Assembly (NCBI GenBank): GCA_013178185.1
Contig: JABLXC010000012.1
Coordinates: forward strand, 1-64,000
Direction of reading: 5' to 3'
DNA: 64,000 nucleotides
DNA from: Anaerolineae bacterium
GTDB lineage: Bacteria; Chloroflexota; Anaerolineae; Anaerolineales; Anaerolineaceae
Part shown: positions 35,100-44,090 of the stretch, in pieces
Numbering within the stretch: the stretch's first letter is position 1
Layout: every line of letters begins with the position of its first letter
Notes under the pieces: generated by a model
What the model was told of the DNA's origin: nothing
Databases searched by the model: none
What the model saw: the letters and a program-made list of their open reading frames with translations, nothing else
Translations under genes and position numbers: made by a program

Positions 35100-35117
35100 T
35101 TCTTAGGAGGTTTAGAC

Positions 35118-36059
35118 ATGAAAATTTTAATAACCGGGGGAGCTGGCTTTATCGGTTCCCACCTTGCTGACCGCCTGCTGGCGCGTCGTGATGAAGTTCT
35201 GGTGATTGACAACTATGCTACCGGCCGCCGCGACAATCTCTTGCCGCAACCCGGCTTGAAAATTGTAGAAGGCACGATTGCGGATGAGGGACTCGTCAAC
35301 CGTATTTTTGATGAATTCTCGCCTGAGGTGGTGGTTCACGCCGCGGCTTCTTACAAAGATCCGGCCAACTGGGTGGAAGACGCCCGTACGAATGCGGTTG
35401 GCACGGCGGTCATCGTCAAAGCCAGCGAACGCTTGAATGTCAAGCGGTTCATTTATTTCCAAACCGCATTGTGTTACGGCCTGCACCCTATGGAGCAGCC
35501 GATCACCCTTAACCACCCGCTCCGTCCCTTTGAGAGCAGCTACGCCATCAGCAAGACCGCCGGCGAGAATTATGTCTTCTTGAGCGGATTGGACGCTGTT
35601 TCATTCCGCCTGGCAAACGCTTATGGTCCTCGCAATGTCAGCGGGCCTCTCCCAACTTTCTTTCACCGGCTTACCAATAACAAGGCCTGTTTTGTGATGG
35701 ATACCCGCCGGGACTTTATCTACGTTCAGGATCTCATTGATGTCGTTGTCAAAGCCATTGATGGACAGGGTTCCCGCGGTGCTTATCACGTCTCGTCCGG
35801 TAGCGATTATGCCATCAAAGAGTTGTACGATGCTACCCTCAAAGCGATGGCAATCCAGCCTGAACAGGACGTTGAAGTTCGTCCCCGCAACCCTGACGAC
35901 GCCTTTACCATCCTTCTCGATCCCTCCAAAACCAATCGTGATTTCAACTGGAAGATCACAACCCCGCTGGAAAAGGGCGTCAAAGATGCGATCGAATGGT
36001 ATAAGACCCACGACCTGGTTGAGACCTATACTCATCTGAAATCGTTGGACAATAAATAA
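35118..36059 (+). CDS. NAD-dependent nucleotide-sugar epimerase/dehydratase (SDR)
   Basis: A 313-residue extended SDR with KILITGGAGFIGSHLADRLL (NAD site), AASYKDPANWVEDARTNAVGT and the catalytic YAISK (SSYAISKTAGENY). Related enzymes act as 4-epimerases of UDP-sugars or uronic acids. With the neighbouring epimerase at 36077 and the uronic-acid genes, a UDP-uronic-acid 4-epimerase is a plausible role, as described for the WbmF/WbmG enzymes of Bordetella O-antigen. TAGGAGG lies about seven bases upstream of the ATG. Confidence 0.82.
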   Translation: MKILITGGAGFIGSHLADRLLARRDEVLVIDNYATGRRDNLLPQPGLKIVEGTIADEGLVNRIFDEFSPEVVVHAAASYKDPANWVEDARTNAVGTAVIVKASERLNVKRFIYFQTALCYGLHPMEQPITLNHPLRPFESSYAISKTAGENYVFLSGLDAVSFRLANAYGPRNVSGPLPTFFHRLTNNKACFVMDTRRDFIYVQDLIDVVVKAIDGQGSRGAYHVSSGSDYAIKELYDATLKAMAIQPEQDVEVRPRNPDDAFTILLDPSKTNRDFNWKITTPLEKGVKDAIEWYKTHDLVETYTHLKSLDNK

Positions 36060-36076
36060 TTTGGAGAATGGCGTTA

Positions 36077-37126
36077 ATGCAAAATGAATTTGCCGAAAAA
36101 ACAATCCTGGTAACCGGCGGCGCCGGTTTTGTCGGGAGCAACCTGGTGCGCTATTTGCTGGGTTTGGAGGCAGGTTCGATCCACGTAGTGGATAACCTGC
36201 TTTCCTCCGAGCGCGACAATATCCCTGCAGACCCCCGAGTCCGGTTTACCCAGGGCTCGATTGCTTCGGATCGTATACTGGCGGAGCTTGATGATGATTA
36301 CGACTATATTTTTCACCTGAGTACGTACCACGGCAATCAGAGTTCGATCCACAACCCGCTGGCAGATCACGAAAATAACCTTCTCACCACGCTTAAACTG
36401 TTGGAACGCATCAAGGATTTCAAACGCCTGAAAAAACTGGTCTATTCCGGGGCTGGCTGTGCCGTAGCCGAAAAGACTTACGATGACGCCCAGGCTACAC
36501 CGGAGGACGCCCCCATTTCGGTGAATTTCGATAGTCCCTATTCGATTTCGAAAATTGTCGGCGAATTCTATCTTGTCTATTATCACAACCATCATGGCGT
36601 TCCTGCTGTGCGCGCTCGCTTTCAGAACGTTTATGGGCCAGGCGAGATCCTGGGCGCCGGGGAGTGGCGTGGCACACCGGCTACAGTCTGGCGCAATGTC
36701 ACGCCGACCTTTATCTATAAAGCCCTGAAAGGGCAGTCCCTCCCATTGGAAGGAGAGGGTCTCACCAGCCGCGACTTTGTCTTTGTCGAAGATATTGTGC
36801 GAGGCTTGCTGGCTTGCGCCGAGAAAGGCGCCCCTGGCGATGTCTACAACCTCGCCAGCGGGGTTGAAACGACCATCCGCCAACTGGCCGATACTATTAA
36901 TGAGCTCACCGGCAATTCCGCGCCGCTTCTTTTCCTCCCTCGTCGTGATTGGGATCATTCTGGCCGGCGCTTTGGCAGCACTGAAAAATCGAAAAGAGAG
37001 CTGGGTTTTACCGCCCAGGTGGGATTGCGCCAGGGGTTAGAGCGCACGGTGGATTGGACCCGCCAGAACCTGGATTTAATCGAGCGCTGCATCCAAAAAC
37101 ATGCTGATCGCATGACGCCTTTATGA
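36077..37126 (+). CDS. NAD-dependent nucleotide-sugar epimerase/dehydratase (SDR), second
   Basis: A 349-residue extended SDR: ILVTGGAGFVGSNLVRYLLG, IFHLSTYHGNQSSIHNP, YSISKIVGEFYLVYYH (YxxxK) and FQNVYGPGEILGAGEW. It is clearly related to the preceding gene but diverged. ATG 36077 was chosen because GGAG (36063-36066) stands 10 bases before it; ATG 36068 is too close. The two SDRs in tandem beside an amidotransferase suggest successive steps on the same UDP-sugar. Confidence 0.82.
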   Translation: MQNEFAEKTILVTGGAGFVGSNLVRYLLGLEAGSIHVVDNLLSSERDNIPADPRVRFTQGSIASDRILAELDDDYDYIFHLSTYHGNQSSIHNPLADHENNLLTTLKLLERIKDFKRLKKLVYSGAGCAVAEKTYDDAQATPEDAPISVNFDSPYSISKIVGEFYLVYYHNHHGVPAVRARFQNVYGPGEILGAGEWRGTPATVWRNVTPTFIYKALKGQSLPLEGEGLTSRDFVFVEDIVRGLLACAEKGAPGDVYNLASGVETTIRQLADTINELTGNSAPLLFLPRRDWDHSGRRFGSTEKSKRELGFTAQVGLRQGLERTVDWTRQNLDLIERCIQKHADRMTPL

Positions 37127-38310
37127 GAGACCGCATTAAAACGCTCGTGCTGGACGCCAACGGGTTTGGCTGGAAGCCGATCGTCGCCGACACAATCATG
37201 CAAGGGATCCTCGGTATTCGAGATGAGTCTCAACTTCCGCTATGGGCCGGCAAGATTTCCCTTCTCCGCCGTGCGGCGCGCCAGCACTATGAGGCGCTTT
37301 CCTATGTCATGGATTGGCGCGAGGAACTGGAACACGCCCCGGAATTGGATGTAGAGGTATGCAATATCAACAATTTGCTGGAGTACAAGAAATCCCAAGA
37401 ATCCTTGTTGCACTATCCGCTGGTGATCATCCTCCATTCTGCCGCCGGTGATAGTATGACCTTGCTGATGCGAGCCATTCGCTGGTTTCAAAAACGACGC
37501 GGTAAGGTCATCATGTTTATCGGCAACGAATACGATCTTTTGGATAAAAAGATCAGATTTATTCAGGAAACGGGTGTCGAATATATCTGCAGCCAGCTTC
37601 CCGAATCGGCGGCTCGCTGGCTGTATGCGGAATGCACGAGCAGCAAATTGCTGGCGATGCCTCATGCGCTTAACCCCAGGCTGTACCATCCTGGGCAAGG
37701 TCAAGAACGCGTGATCGAATTAGGGTTTCGCGGCGCCAGGTATCCTTTGTTTATCGGAGATACTGAGCGCAACGACTTACTCGATTATTTCCAACGCAAC
37801 GCCCCCGCGCTGGGATTGAAAATAGATTTTGGTTATAAAACCATCCGGCGGGGCGAATGGTCCAACTTTTTACGCAGTTGCCAGGCGGTGGTGGGCGCTG
37901 AGGCTGGCACCTATTACCTGGATAAGTATGGGCGCGCCATTACGGCCGCCAGGTTGTACCAGCGCTCCCATCCCTATGCGAGTTCTCAAGAAATTTACGA
38001 CCGCTTTTTCAAGACCCTTTCGAATTATGTTTCGGGAAAAAGTATCTCTTCGCGGCATTTTGAGCCAATCGGTACCAAGACCTGCCAGGTTTTATTAGAA
38101 GGCGATTACAACGGCATACTCAAAGCGGATGAACACTATATCAAAATCAATAAGGATAGATCGAATATCGAGGATGTCATCTGGCGTTTGCGGGATGAGG
38201 ACTATCGCCGCCAAATGGTTGACCGAACCTATGATTATGTGATGCAGAATCACACCTATGCCCACCGTATCCTCAGGTTGGTTCAAATTCTAGAACAGGA
38301 TGGCTTGTAA
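37123..38310 (+). CDS. CgeB-like GT-B glycosyltransferase (paralogue 2)
   Basis: A 395-residue soluble protein. The C-terminal region mirrors that of the gene at 32264: SRHFEPIGTKTCQVLLEGDYNGILKADEHYIKINKDRSNIEDVIWRL, plus LRSCQAVVGAEAG matching LANSKAVLGVESG. The N-terminal parts differ, which suggests that each copy has a different acceptor or partner. It overlaps the preceding epimerase by four bases (ATGA). A glycosyltransferase role is inferred from this C-terminal pattern only. Confidence 0.6.
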   Translation: MRDRIKTLVLDANGFGWKPIVADTIMQGILGIRDESQLPLWAGKISLLRRAARQHYEALSYVMDWREELEHAPELDVEVCNINNLLEYKKSQESLLHYPLVIILHSAAGDSMTLLMRAIRWFQKRRGKVIMFIGNEYDLLDKKIRFIQETGVEYICSQLPESAARWLYAECTSSKLLAMPHALNPRLYHPGQGQERVIELGFRGARYPLFIGDTERNDLLDYFQRNAPALGLKIDFGYKTIRRGEWSNFLRSCQAVVGAEAGTYYLDKYGRAITAARLYQRSHPYASSQEIYDRFFKTLSNYVSGKSISSRHFEPIGTKTCQVLLEGDYNGILKADEHYIKINKDRSNIEDVIWRLRDEDYRRQMVDRTYDYVMQNHTYAHRILRLVQILEQDGL

Positions 38311-39496
38311 AATTGTGATCGGGACGCAACGCGCCGGCAGCGCAAAAATAAGGGTTGCTTTTCTGATCCGTTCTTTGGAATTCGGTGGGGCAGAACGCCA
38401 GCTGGTCGCGCTGGTGACCCGGATGGACAGGCAGCGTTTCGAGCCGCTGGCGCTTTGCTTTTACCCCGGCGGCGAATTTGAACAGGAAATAAAAGAAGCC
38501 GGAGTCCCTCTTATGGCGCTCGGTAAAGCTGGACGCTGGGACTGGCTGCGGTTTTTCATCCGGTTAGTACGGAAACTCAAAGAGATCCGGCCGCACATCG
38601 TGCATGGCTACCTGGAAACCCCTAATATCCTGAGTGTGCTGGCCAGGCCGTTTTTGCCTGGCGTGCGAGTGGTCTTTGGCCTGCGCGCTTCGGATATGGA
38701 GCTCCAGCACTATCCCTGGGCGATCCGCCTGCCTTATCACATCCAGCCTCGCCTGGCAAGGTGGGCAGATTTCTGCATCGCTAACTCTGACGCCGGAAAG
38801 GCTTTTTGGCGCAGCAAAGGCATTCCGGAGGAGAAAATCGCCGTCATTTTAAATGGCATTGACACTCAAAAGTTCTCTCCAAATCGTTCCGGCGCGGCTT
38901 TGCTTCGCCGCCGGTGGGGCATCCCCGTTGGATCTCAGGTGGTGGGAGCGGTTGGCCGTCTCGATCCTCAAAAAGGGTGCGAGGTCTTCATTGAAGCGGC
39001 TTCGATCTTGCTTCTTGAAAAGCCGGAAGTTTATTTGATCTGGGTTGGGGATGGTTCGCCAGCCTATCGCGAGGAGCTGTTCCGGCTGGCGCGTTCGTTT
39101 GGAATTTCGGAGCGGTTGATTTGGCTGGGCGCACGTCCGGATGTGGTGGACGTGTATCAAACCCTGGATGTTTTCTGCTCGCCTTCCAGTTATGGAGAAG
39201 GCTTTCCCAATACCCTGGCCGAAGCCATGGCGTGCGGGCTGCCTTGTGTGGCTACCGCTGTGGGGGATGCTCCATTGATCCTGGGCGACGCTGGTTTCAT
39301 TGTCCGGCGGCGCGATCCGCAGGCGTTGGCGGCGGCATTGCAGCGCCTGCTCGACTTACCGCCAGAGGAGAGACGGCAGATGGGGGCGCGCTCTCGGGCA
39401 CGCATCGTTGAGAACTACTCGATGGAGAAGATGGTAACTGCCACCCAGGACGCTCTGGCGGCGCTGGTTGGCGGCTCTATCTGCCTGGCGGGTTGA
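38300..39496 (+). CDS. Glycosyltransferase family 4
   Basis: A 398-residue GT-B retaining glycosyltransferase. The N-terminal domain shows FLIRSLEFGGAERQLVALV, and the C-terminal nucleotide-binding domain VVGAVGRLDPQKGCEVFIEAA and SPSSYGEGFPNTLAEAMACGLPCVATAVGDAP, with the E-x7-E motif. It would add a hexose or related sugar to the growing lipid-linked unit on the cytoplasmic side. It overlaps the previous gene by 11 bases. The start (ATG 38300) is plausible; GTG 38315 is an alternative. Confidence 0.88.
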   Translation: MACKIVIGTQRAGSAKIRVAFLIRSLEFGGAERQLVALVTRMDRQRFEPLALCFYPGGEFEQEIKEAGVPLMALGKAGRWDWLRFFIRLVRKLKEIRPHIVHGYLETPNILSVLARPFLPGVRVVFGLRASDMELQHYPWAIRLPYHIQPRLARWADFCIANSDAGKAFWRSKGIPEEKIAVILNGIDTQKFSPNRSGAALLRRRWGIPVGSQVVGAVGRLDPQKGCEVFIEAASILLLEKPEVYLIWVGDGSPAYREELFRLARSFGISERLIWLGARPDVVDVYQTLDVFCSPSSYGEGFPNTLAEAMACGLPCVATAVGDAPLILGDAGFIVRRRDPQALAAALQRLLDLPPEERRQMGARSRARIVENYSMEKMVTATQDALAALVGGSICLAG

Positions 39497-39561
39497 AAGG
39501 TTTTATGATTTTTTCAACTTTCGGGGGCGAAACCGCAAACCCGGATAAACAATGAGGCAGT

Positions 39562-40842
39562 ATGAACTTTGAGAAGATTTGCGTTTTAGGTTTGGGGTAT
39601 ATTGGCCTGCCGACCGCCGCCACACTGGCCGGGAAGGGTGTTCAGGTGATCGGGGTGGACGTTGATGCGCGGGTGGTCAACGGCTTGCAAAACGGACATG
39701 TTCATATTCATGAAGAAGGATTGAATACGCTGGTGTTGTCAGCCTTGCAATCCGGACGCCTGACCATCCGTAGCGCGCCTGAAAAAGCCGACGCCTTTAT
39801 CATCACTGTTCCGACCCCGTTTTTTGAGGACAAGCGCGCCGATATGCGTGCCGTCATCCGCGCGGCCGAATCCATCGCGTCGGTCCTGGCACATGGCAAC
39901 CTTGTCGTACTGGAGTCGACCTCTCCCCCCAGAACTACTCGCGAGCTAATTGTTCCCATTCTCGAACGCTCTGGCCTCAAAGCTGGTCAGGATTTTTATG
40001 TTGTCTATTCGCCCGAACGCGTCCTGCCTGGCCAGATTCTGCGTGAACTGGTCGAAAACGCCCGCGTGATCGGGGGGATTGACCTGGCCTCAGCGCAGGC
40101 GGGCGAGGGTCTCTATCGTATTTTTGTCAGAGGCCAAATTGTGTTGACCGATTGCACCACAGCCGAGATGATTAAGCTGATGGAAAATACTTATCGCGAT
40201 ATCAATATCGCCATTGCGAACGAATTTTCCCGCCTGGCGGACTATTTTGGCATTGACGTTTGGGAAGCAGTGAGGATCGCCAACTTGCACCCGCGAGTCA
40301 ACATCCTGCAACCCGGCCCCGGCGTGGGTGGACATTGCATAAGCGTTGATCCATGGTTTCTGGTGGAAGCGGCCCCTCATCTTACCCCACTCATCCGAAC
40401 AGCCCGCCAGGTCAACGATGCCCAACCGCGCTATGTGTTTCAGCTGGTCGAGCGAGCGGCTGGCGGTTCACTGGCAGGCAGACGAATTGGAGCGCTGGGT
40501 CTTTCGTATAAAGCCAACGTGGATGATCTGCGGGAAAGCCCTGCTATCCAGGCCGCCTGTCTTTTGAAAGAAGCTGGCGCTGATGTTGTCGCTTACGAGC
40601 CCAATAAGCCCAATGCCATCCTGGAGGGCATAAAAACCGTTGATGCGCTACAGCCAGTTCTCGACCATGCAGAGCTGTTGCTGTTGCTGGTTGGGCACGA
40701 TGCGTTCCGCCAGTTGCATCCGCAAGAGCTGGCGCGACGAACACAAGCCCGTTTGCTGGTGGACTGTGTCAATGCCTGGACGGATCCTGCCTGGCAGAGA
40801 GCTGGGTTTGAAGTGCATCGCCTTGGTGTGCGAAAGGATTGA
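39562..40842 (+). CDS. wecC: UDP-N-acetyl-D-mannosamine dehydrogenase (WecC-type)
   Basis: A 426-residue nucleotide-sugar dehydrogenase very similar in pattern to E. coli WecC: MNFEKICVLGLGYIGLPTAATLA, VTVPTPF, VVLESTSPPRTT, YSPERVLPGQIL, TAEMIKLMENTYRDINIAIANE, and the catalytic Cys259 in GPGVGGHCISVDPWFLV, then NVDDLRESPAIQAA. It converts UDP-ManNAc to UDP-ManNAcA. UDP-ManNAc could come from the epimerase at 21713. The locus thus has two distinct uronic-acid-forming dehydrogenases. Confidence 0.9.
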   Translation: MNFEKICVLGLGYIGLPTAATLAGKGVQVIGVDVDARVVNGLQNGHVHIHEEGLNTLVLSALQSGRLTIRSAPEKADAFIITVPTPFFEDKRADMRAVIRAAESIASVLAHGNLVVLESTSPPRTTRELIVPILERSGLKAGQDFYVVYSPERVLPGQILRELVENARVIGGIDLASAQAGEGLYRIFVRGQIVLTDCTTAEMIKLMENTYRDINIAIANEFSRLADYFGIDVWEAVRIANLHPRVNILQPGPGVGGHCISVDPWFLVEAAPHLTPLIRTARQVNDAQPRYVFQLVERAAGGSLAGRRIGALGLSYKANVDDLRESPAIQAACLLKEAGADVVAYEPNKPNAILEGIKTVDALQPVLDHAELLLLLVGHDAFRQLHPQELARRTQARLLVDCVNAWTDPAWQRAGFEVHRLGVRKD

Positions 40843-41981
40843 CCACCCTGCCCTTCGATCAACGAATGACTAACGCGATATCTGAATCTGCCCCTGCTCG
40901 CATTGCACTTTTTTTGCCCGACCTTCGCCCCGGGGGCGCCGAACGAGTCATGCTGCAGCTTGCTGGCGGATTTGTTGATGCTGGCCACGAAGTGGACCTG
41001 GTGGTGGTGCATGTGATCGGCGCATTGGCGAATGAAGTCCCACCTGAGGTACGCCTGGTCAGCCTCAACGCTCGCAGCGAATACACCTGCCTCCCCAGTT
41101 TGTTGCGTTACCTGCGCCAGAATAACCCTAGCGCTTTGCTCTCGACCATGATTCTCGCCAATTGGGTGGTTGTTCTGGCGGTCCGGTTGGCGGGCTGCCA
41201 GACCCGGGTAGTTCTAAGAGCCGCTACAACGCTTTCCCGCCAGTGGCGTTCTTCCGTTTTTAAGAAATGGCTGGAACGCGTTCTTGTTCACCTGCTCTAT
41301 CCGCACTCGGACGGCATCGTAGCTGTTTCGCAAGGCGTTGCTCAAGATCTGACATCATACGCCGGCGTGCCAGCCAGCCATATTCGTGTGATCCCCAACC
41401 CGTTGATTTCAGAAGCGCTGCTCCAAAGATCTTTCCAACCCCTTCCGCCCGGCGTTGAACTTCCCGCTTCATCGCCGCTCATCCTGTCTGCCGGACGCCT
41501 GGAACCCGAAAAAGATTTTCCAACGTTGTTGCGCGCCTTTGCAATACTTCGCCAACAAAGACCGGCTCGCTTGATCATCCTGGGAGAAGGGAGAGAACGC
41601 CAGGCGCTTGAAGCGTTGATCGAATCGCTGGGAATTTCGGGAGAAGTGCAACTGGCCGGCTATGTGCAAAATCCGTTAGCATATATGCGCAAAGCCAGCG
41701 CGTTTGTCCTTTCTTCGACCTGGGAAGGATTGCCCAATGTGCTGATCGAAGCGATGGCGTGTGGTTGCCCGGTGATCAGCACCGATTGTCTCAGTGGCCC
41801 TTCGGAGATTCTCAATGGTGGTCAGTACGGCCATCTGGTGCCTGTTGGGGATGTGCAGGGAATTGCGGATGCCCTCCGGTCCGTGCTGGATGGCGAGAAG
41901 CGCCTGCCGCCGCCGGAGTGGCTGGAACAATACCGGGTAGACCGGGTTGTGCAGCAGTATCTTGATACCCTGGGCCTGTAG
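40839..41981 (+). CDS. Glycosyltransferase family 4
   Basis: About 380 residues. Motifs are LFLPDLRPGGAERVMLQLA in the N-terminal domain, then LSAGRLEPEKDFPTLLRAFA, LIILGEGRERQALEAL and SSTWEGLPNVLIEAMACGCPVISTDCLSGPSEIL in the donor domain. GT4 enzymes of this kind use UDP- or GDP-sugars. The start is uncertain: TTG 40839 overlaps the wecC stop (TTGA) and follows AAGGA, while ATG 40866 has no ribosome-binding site. Confidence 0.88.
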   Translation: MTTLPFDQRMTNAISESAPARIALFLPDLRPGGAERVMLQLAGGFVDAGHEVDLVVVHVIGALANEVPPEVRLVSLNARSEYTCLPSLLRYLRQNNPSALLSTMILANWVVVLAVRLAGCQTRVVLRAATTLSRQWRSSVFKKWLERVLVHLLYPHSDGIVAVSQGVAQDLTSYAGVPASHIRVIPNPLISEALLQRSFQPLPPGVELPASSPLILSAGRLEPEKDFPTLLRAFAILRQQRPARLIILGEGRERQALEALIESLGISGEVQLAGYVQNPLAYMRKASAFVLSSTWEGLPNVLIEAMACGCPVISTDCLSGPSEILNGGQYGHLVPVGDVQGIADALRSVLDGEKRLPPPEWLEQYRVDRVVQQYLDTLGL

Positions 41982-42004
41982 CTGGGAATTATAAGAAGGT
42001 CATG

Positions 42005-43924
42005 ATGTGTGGTATTGCCGGTTTTTTAGATCCTTCCTGTCAGTGGAACGCGTTGGAACTGCGAGCCCTTGCTTCAGGCATGGCAGACGCCATCCGGCAT
42101 CGCGGCCCAGATGACAGCGGCGTTTGGGCGGATGAAGAAAGCGGCTTATCCCTGGGGTTTCGCCGCCTGGCAATCCTGGATCTTTCCCCAACCGGTCGCC
42201 AGCCGATGCTCTCCGCAGATGAACGATACGTGCTCGTTTTCAATGGCGAAATTTACAACCATGAAGAATTGCGTGACCAGCTTCGAGGGTATGGTCATTC
42301 TTTTCGCGGTCGTTCGGATACCGAGGTAATCCTGGCTGGGGTGGGGCAGTGGGGATTGTTCCCGGCGGTTGAACGACTGAATGGGATGTTTGCTTTTGCA
42401 TTGTGGGATCGCCCCCAGCGGCGGCTGTTCCTGGCGCGCGATCGCATGGGAATTAAACCGCTCTATTACGGTTGGTCCGGCGGCGTTTTTTTGTTTGGCT
42501 CTGAGTTGAAAGCCATGCGAAAACACCCTGCCTTCACCACTGATGTTGATCCTGATGCGCTGGCGCTGCTCTTACGTTATGGCTATATTCCGGCGCCTCA
42601 CTCCATTTATCAGGGCATCTATAAACTTCTGCCGGGGACTGTGCTGGAAATATCGCCGGAAGGCGTAGTCGGTCAACCCCAGGCGTTTTGGTCGGCCCGC
42701 CAGGCTGCCGTTCGGGGTGTGTTGCAGCCTTTTACCGGCAGCGAGTCGGAAGCGGTCGAGCAGTTGGATGCTCTGCTACGGGACTCCGTTCGCCTTCGAA
42801 TGATTGCCGATGTCCCATTAGGCGCTTTTCTTTCTGGCGGCATCGATTCCTCCACCATCGTAGCGCAGATGCAGGTGCAAAGCAGCCGTCCGGTTAAGAC
42901 ATTTACCATCGGATTTGCCGAACCAGGTTTTAACGAAGCAGATCATGCCAGGGCTGTTGCCAGATACTTGCAAACTGAGCATACGGAACTGGTTGTCACC
43001 CCAAAAGAAACGCTGGAGGTTATCCCCCTGCTCCCTGAACTGTACGATGAGCCTTTCGCCGATTCCTCTCAAATCCCAACTTTTTTGGTCTCTCGCCTGG
43101 CGCGCCAGCATGTTACCGTCAGCCTTTCAGGCGATGGCGGCGATGAACTCTTTGCCGGCTATAATCGCTATCCGGGTTGTAGCCGCCTGTGGAGAGGTGT
43201 GGGCTGGGCCCCCCGGCCACTCCGCCTGCTGGCAAAAGGCGTGTTAGATACTCTGGCGACTGCTGGCCTTCAGCGGACTGGTTTGCCCGCTGCGTTTCAA
43301 AAAGCGCTGCGCGACCGCCGAGTGTTATCCGCCGCCACTTCGCAGGCACTCTACCATCGCTTTATCTCTTTGTGGGAACATCCTAATGCCCTCTTGTTGA
43401 GAGGGATGGAACCATTGACCAATCTCACCGATCAGAGTTGCTGGCCGCCGGAGTTAGACTTTGAGCATTGGATGATGTACATGGATTTGGTCACTTACTT
43501 GCCGGATGACATCCTGGTAAAAATGGACCGCGCCAGCATGGCCGTCAGCCTGGAAGCCCGAGCTCCGCTGCTGGATGATCATCGCCTGATCGAGTTCGCC
43601 TGGCGCATTCCGCTTGCCATGAAAATCCGGGACGGGCGCGGCAAATGGCTGCTGCGACAGGTTTTATACCGCTACGTCCCCGCGGAGCTGGTAGAGCGCC
43701 CCAAGCAGGGCTTTATGGTGCCGCTCGCGGACTGGCTGCGAGGCCCCTTGCGTCCGTGGGTTGAGTCTCAGTTCGATCAAAAGCGCCTGGAGCAGGAGGG
43801 ATTCTTTGACGCCGCTTTACTCCGTGCTCAATGGCGGCAACATCTGGAGGGAAAACGCTCTTTGCCGATGGAACTGTGGGCGGCGTTGATGTTCCAGTCC
43901 TGGCTGGAGCGTTCCCGCCAATAA
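42005..43924 (+). CDS. asnB: Asparagine synthase (glutamine-hydrolysing) / uronic-acid amidotransferase
   Basis: A 639-residue class II amidotransferase. The glutaminase domain starts MCGIAGFLDP with Cys2 (mature Cys1), then RHRGPDDSG and FNGEIYNHEEL. The synthetase domain has the PP-loop LSGGIDSSTIV (Ser277) and SGDGGDELFAGYNRYPG. The ATG at 42005 is the start that leaves Cys next to the initiator Met, so 42002 is unlikely. AsnB makes asparagine, but within polysaccharide loci such enzymes (for example WbpS of P. aeruginosa) amidate uronic acids. It may supply ammonia chemistry that the truncated homologue at 33612 lacks. Confidence 0.9.
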   Translation: MCGIAGFLDPSCQWNALELRALASGMADAIRHRGPDDSGVWADEESGLSLGFRRLAILDLSPTGRQPMLSADERYVLVFNGEIYNHEELRDQLRGYGHSFRGRSDTEVILAGVGQWGLFPAVERLNGMFAFALWDRPQRRLFLARDRMGIKPLYYGWSGGVFLFGSELKAMRKHPAFTTDVDPDALALLLRYGYIPAPHSIYQGIYKLLPGTVLEISPEGVVGQPQAFWSARQAAVRGVLQPFTGSESEAVEQLDALLRDSVRLRMIADVPLGAFLSGGIDSSTIVAQMQVQSSRPVKTFTIGFAEPGFNEADHARAVARYLQTEHTELVVTPKETLEVIPLLPELYDEPFADSSQIPTFLVSRLARQHVTVSLSGDGGDELFAGYNRYPGCSRLWRGVGWAPRPLRLLAKGVLDTLATAGLQRTGLPAAFQKALRDRRVLSAATSQALYHRFISLWEHPNALLLRGMEPLTNLTDQSCWPPELDFEHWMMYMDLVTYLPDDILVKMDRASMAVSLEARAPLLDDHRLIEFAWRIPLAMKIRDGRGKWLLRQVLYRYVPAELVERPKQGFMVPLADWLRGPLRPWVESQFDQKRLEQEGFFDAALLRAQWRQHLEGKRSLPMELWAALMFQSWLERSRQ

Positions 43925-44025
43925 TCTCCTAATCCCTCCAAACGGTTGACGGTATTTTCGTGGTTGGGGTAAAAAAAATCAGGACTGGCTTCTCTGGCCT
44001 GCCTGGCGGGGGCGAAGGCTGAGGA

Positions 44026-44034
44026 TGGTATAAT
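44026..44034 (+). promoter_or_regulatory. Extended -10 promoter before the last glycosyltransferase group
   Basis: TGGTATAAT (44026-44034) is an extended -10 element in the 166-base gap after asnB, 57 bases before the GTG of the next gene. No matching -35 is visible. Confidence 0.45.
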
Positions 44035-44090
44035 TTCTGGCGAGTACACTACACGAAAGGCTTATTGTTTCCAATCAGACAGAATGCTCC

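Noticed and set aside
42002-42004. ATG 42002 as start of asnB
   Set aside because: It would place two Met before the nucleophilic Cys; ATG 42005 gives the expected Met-Cys start.
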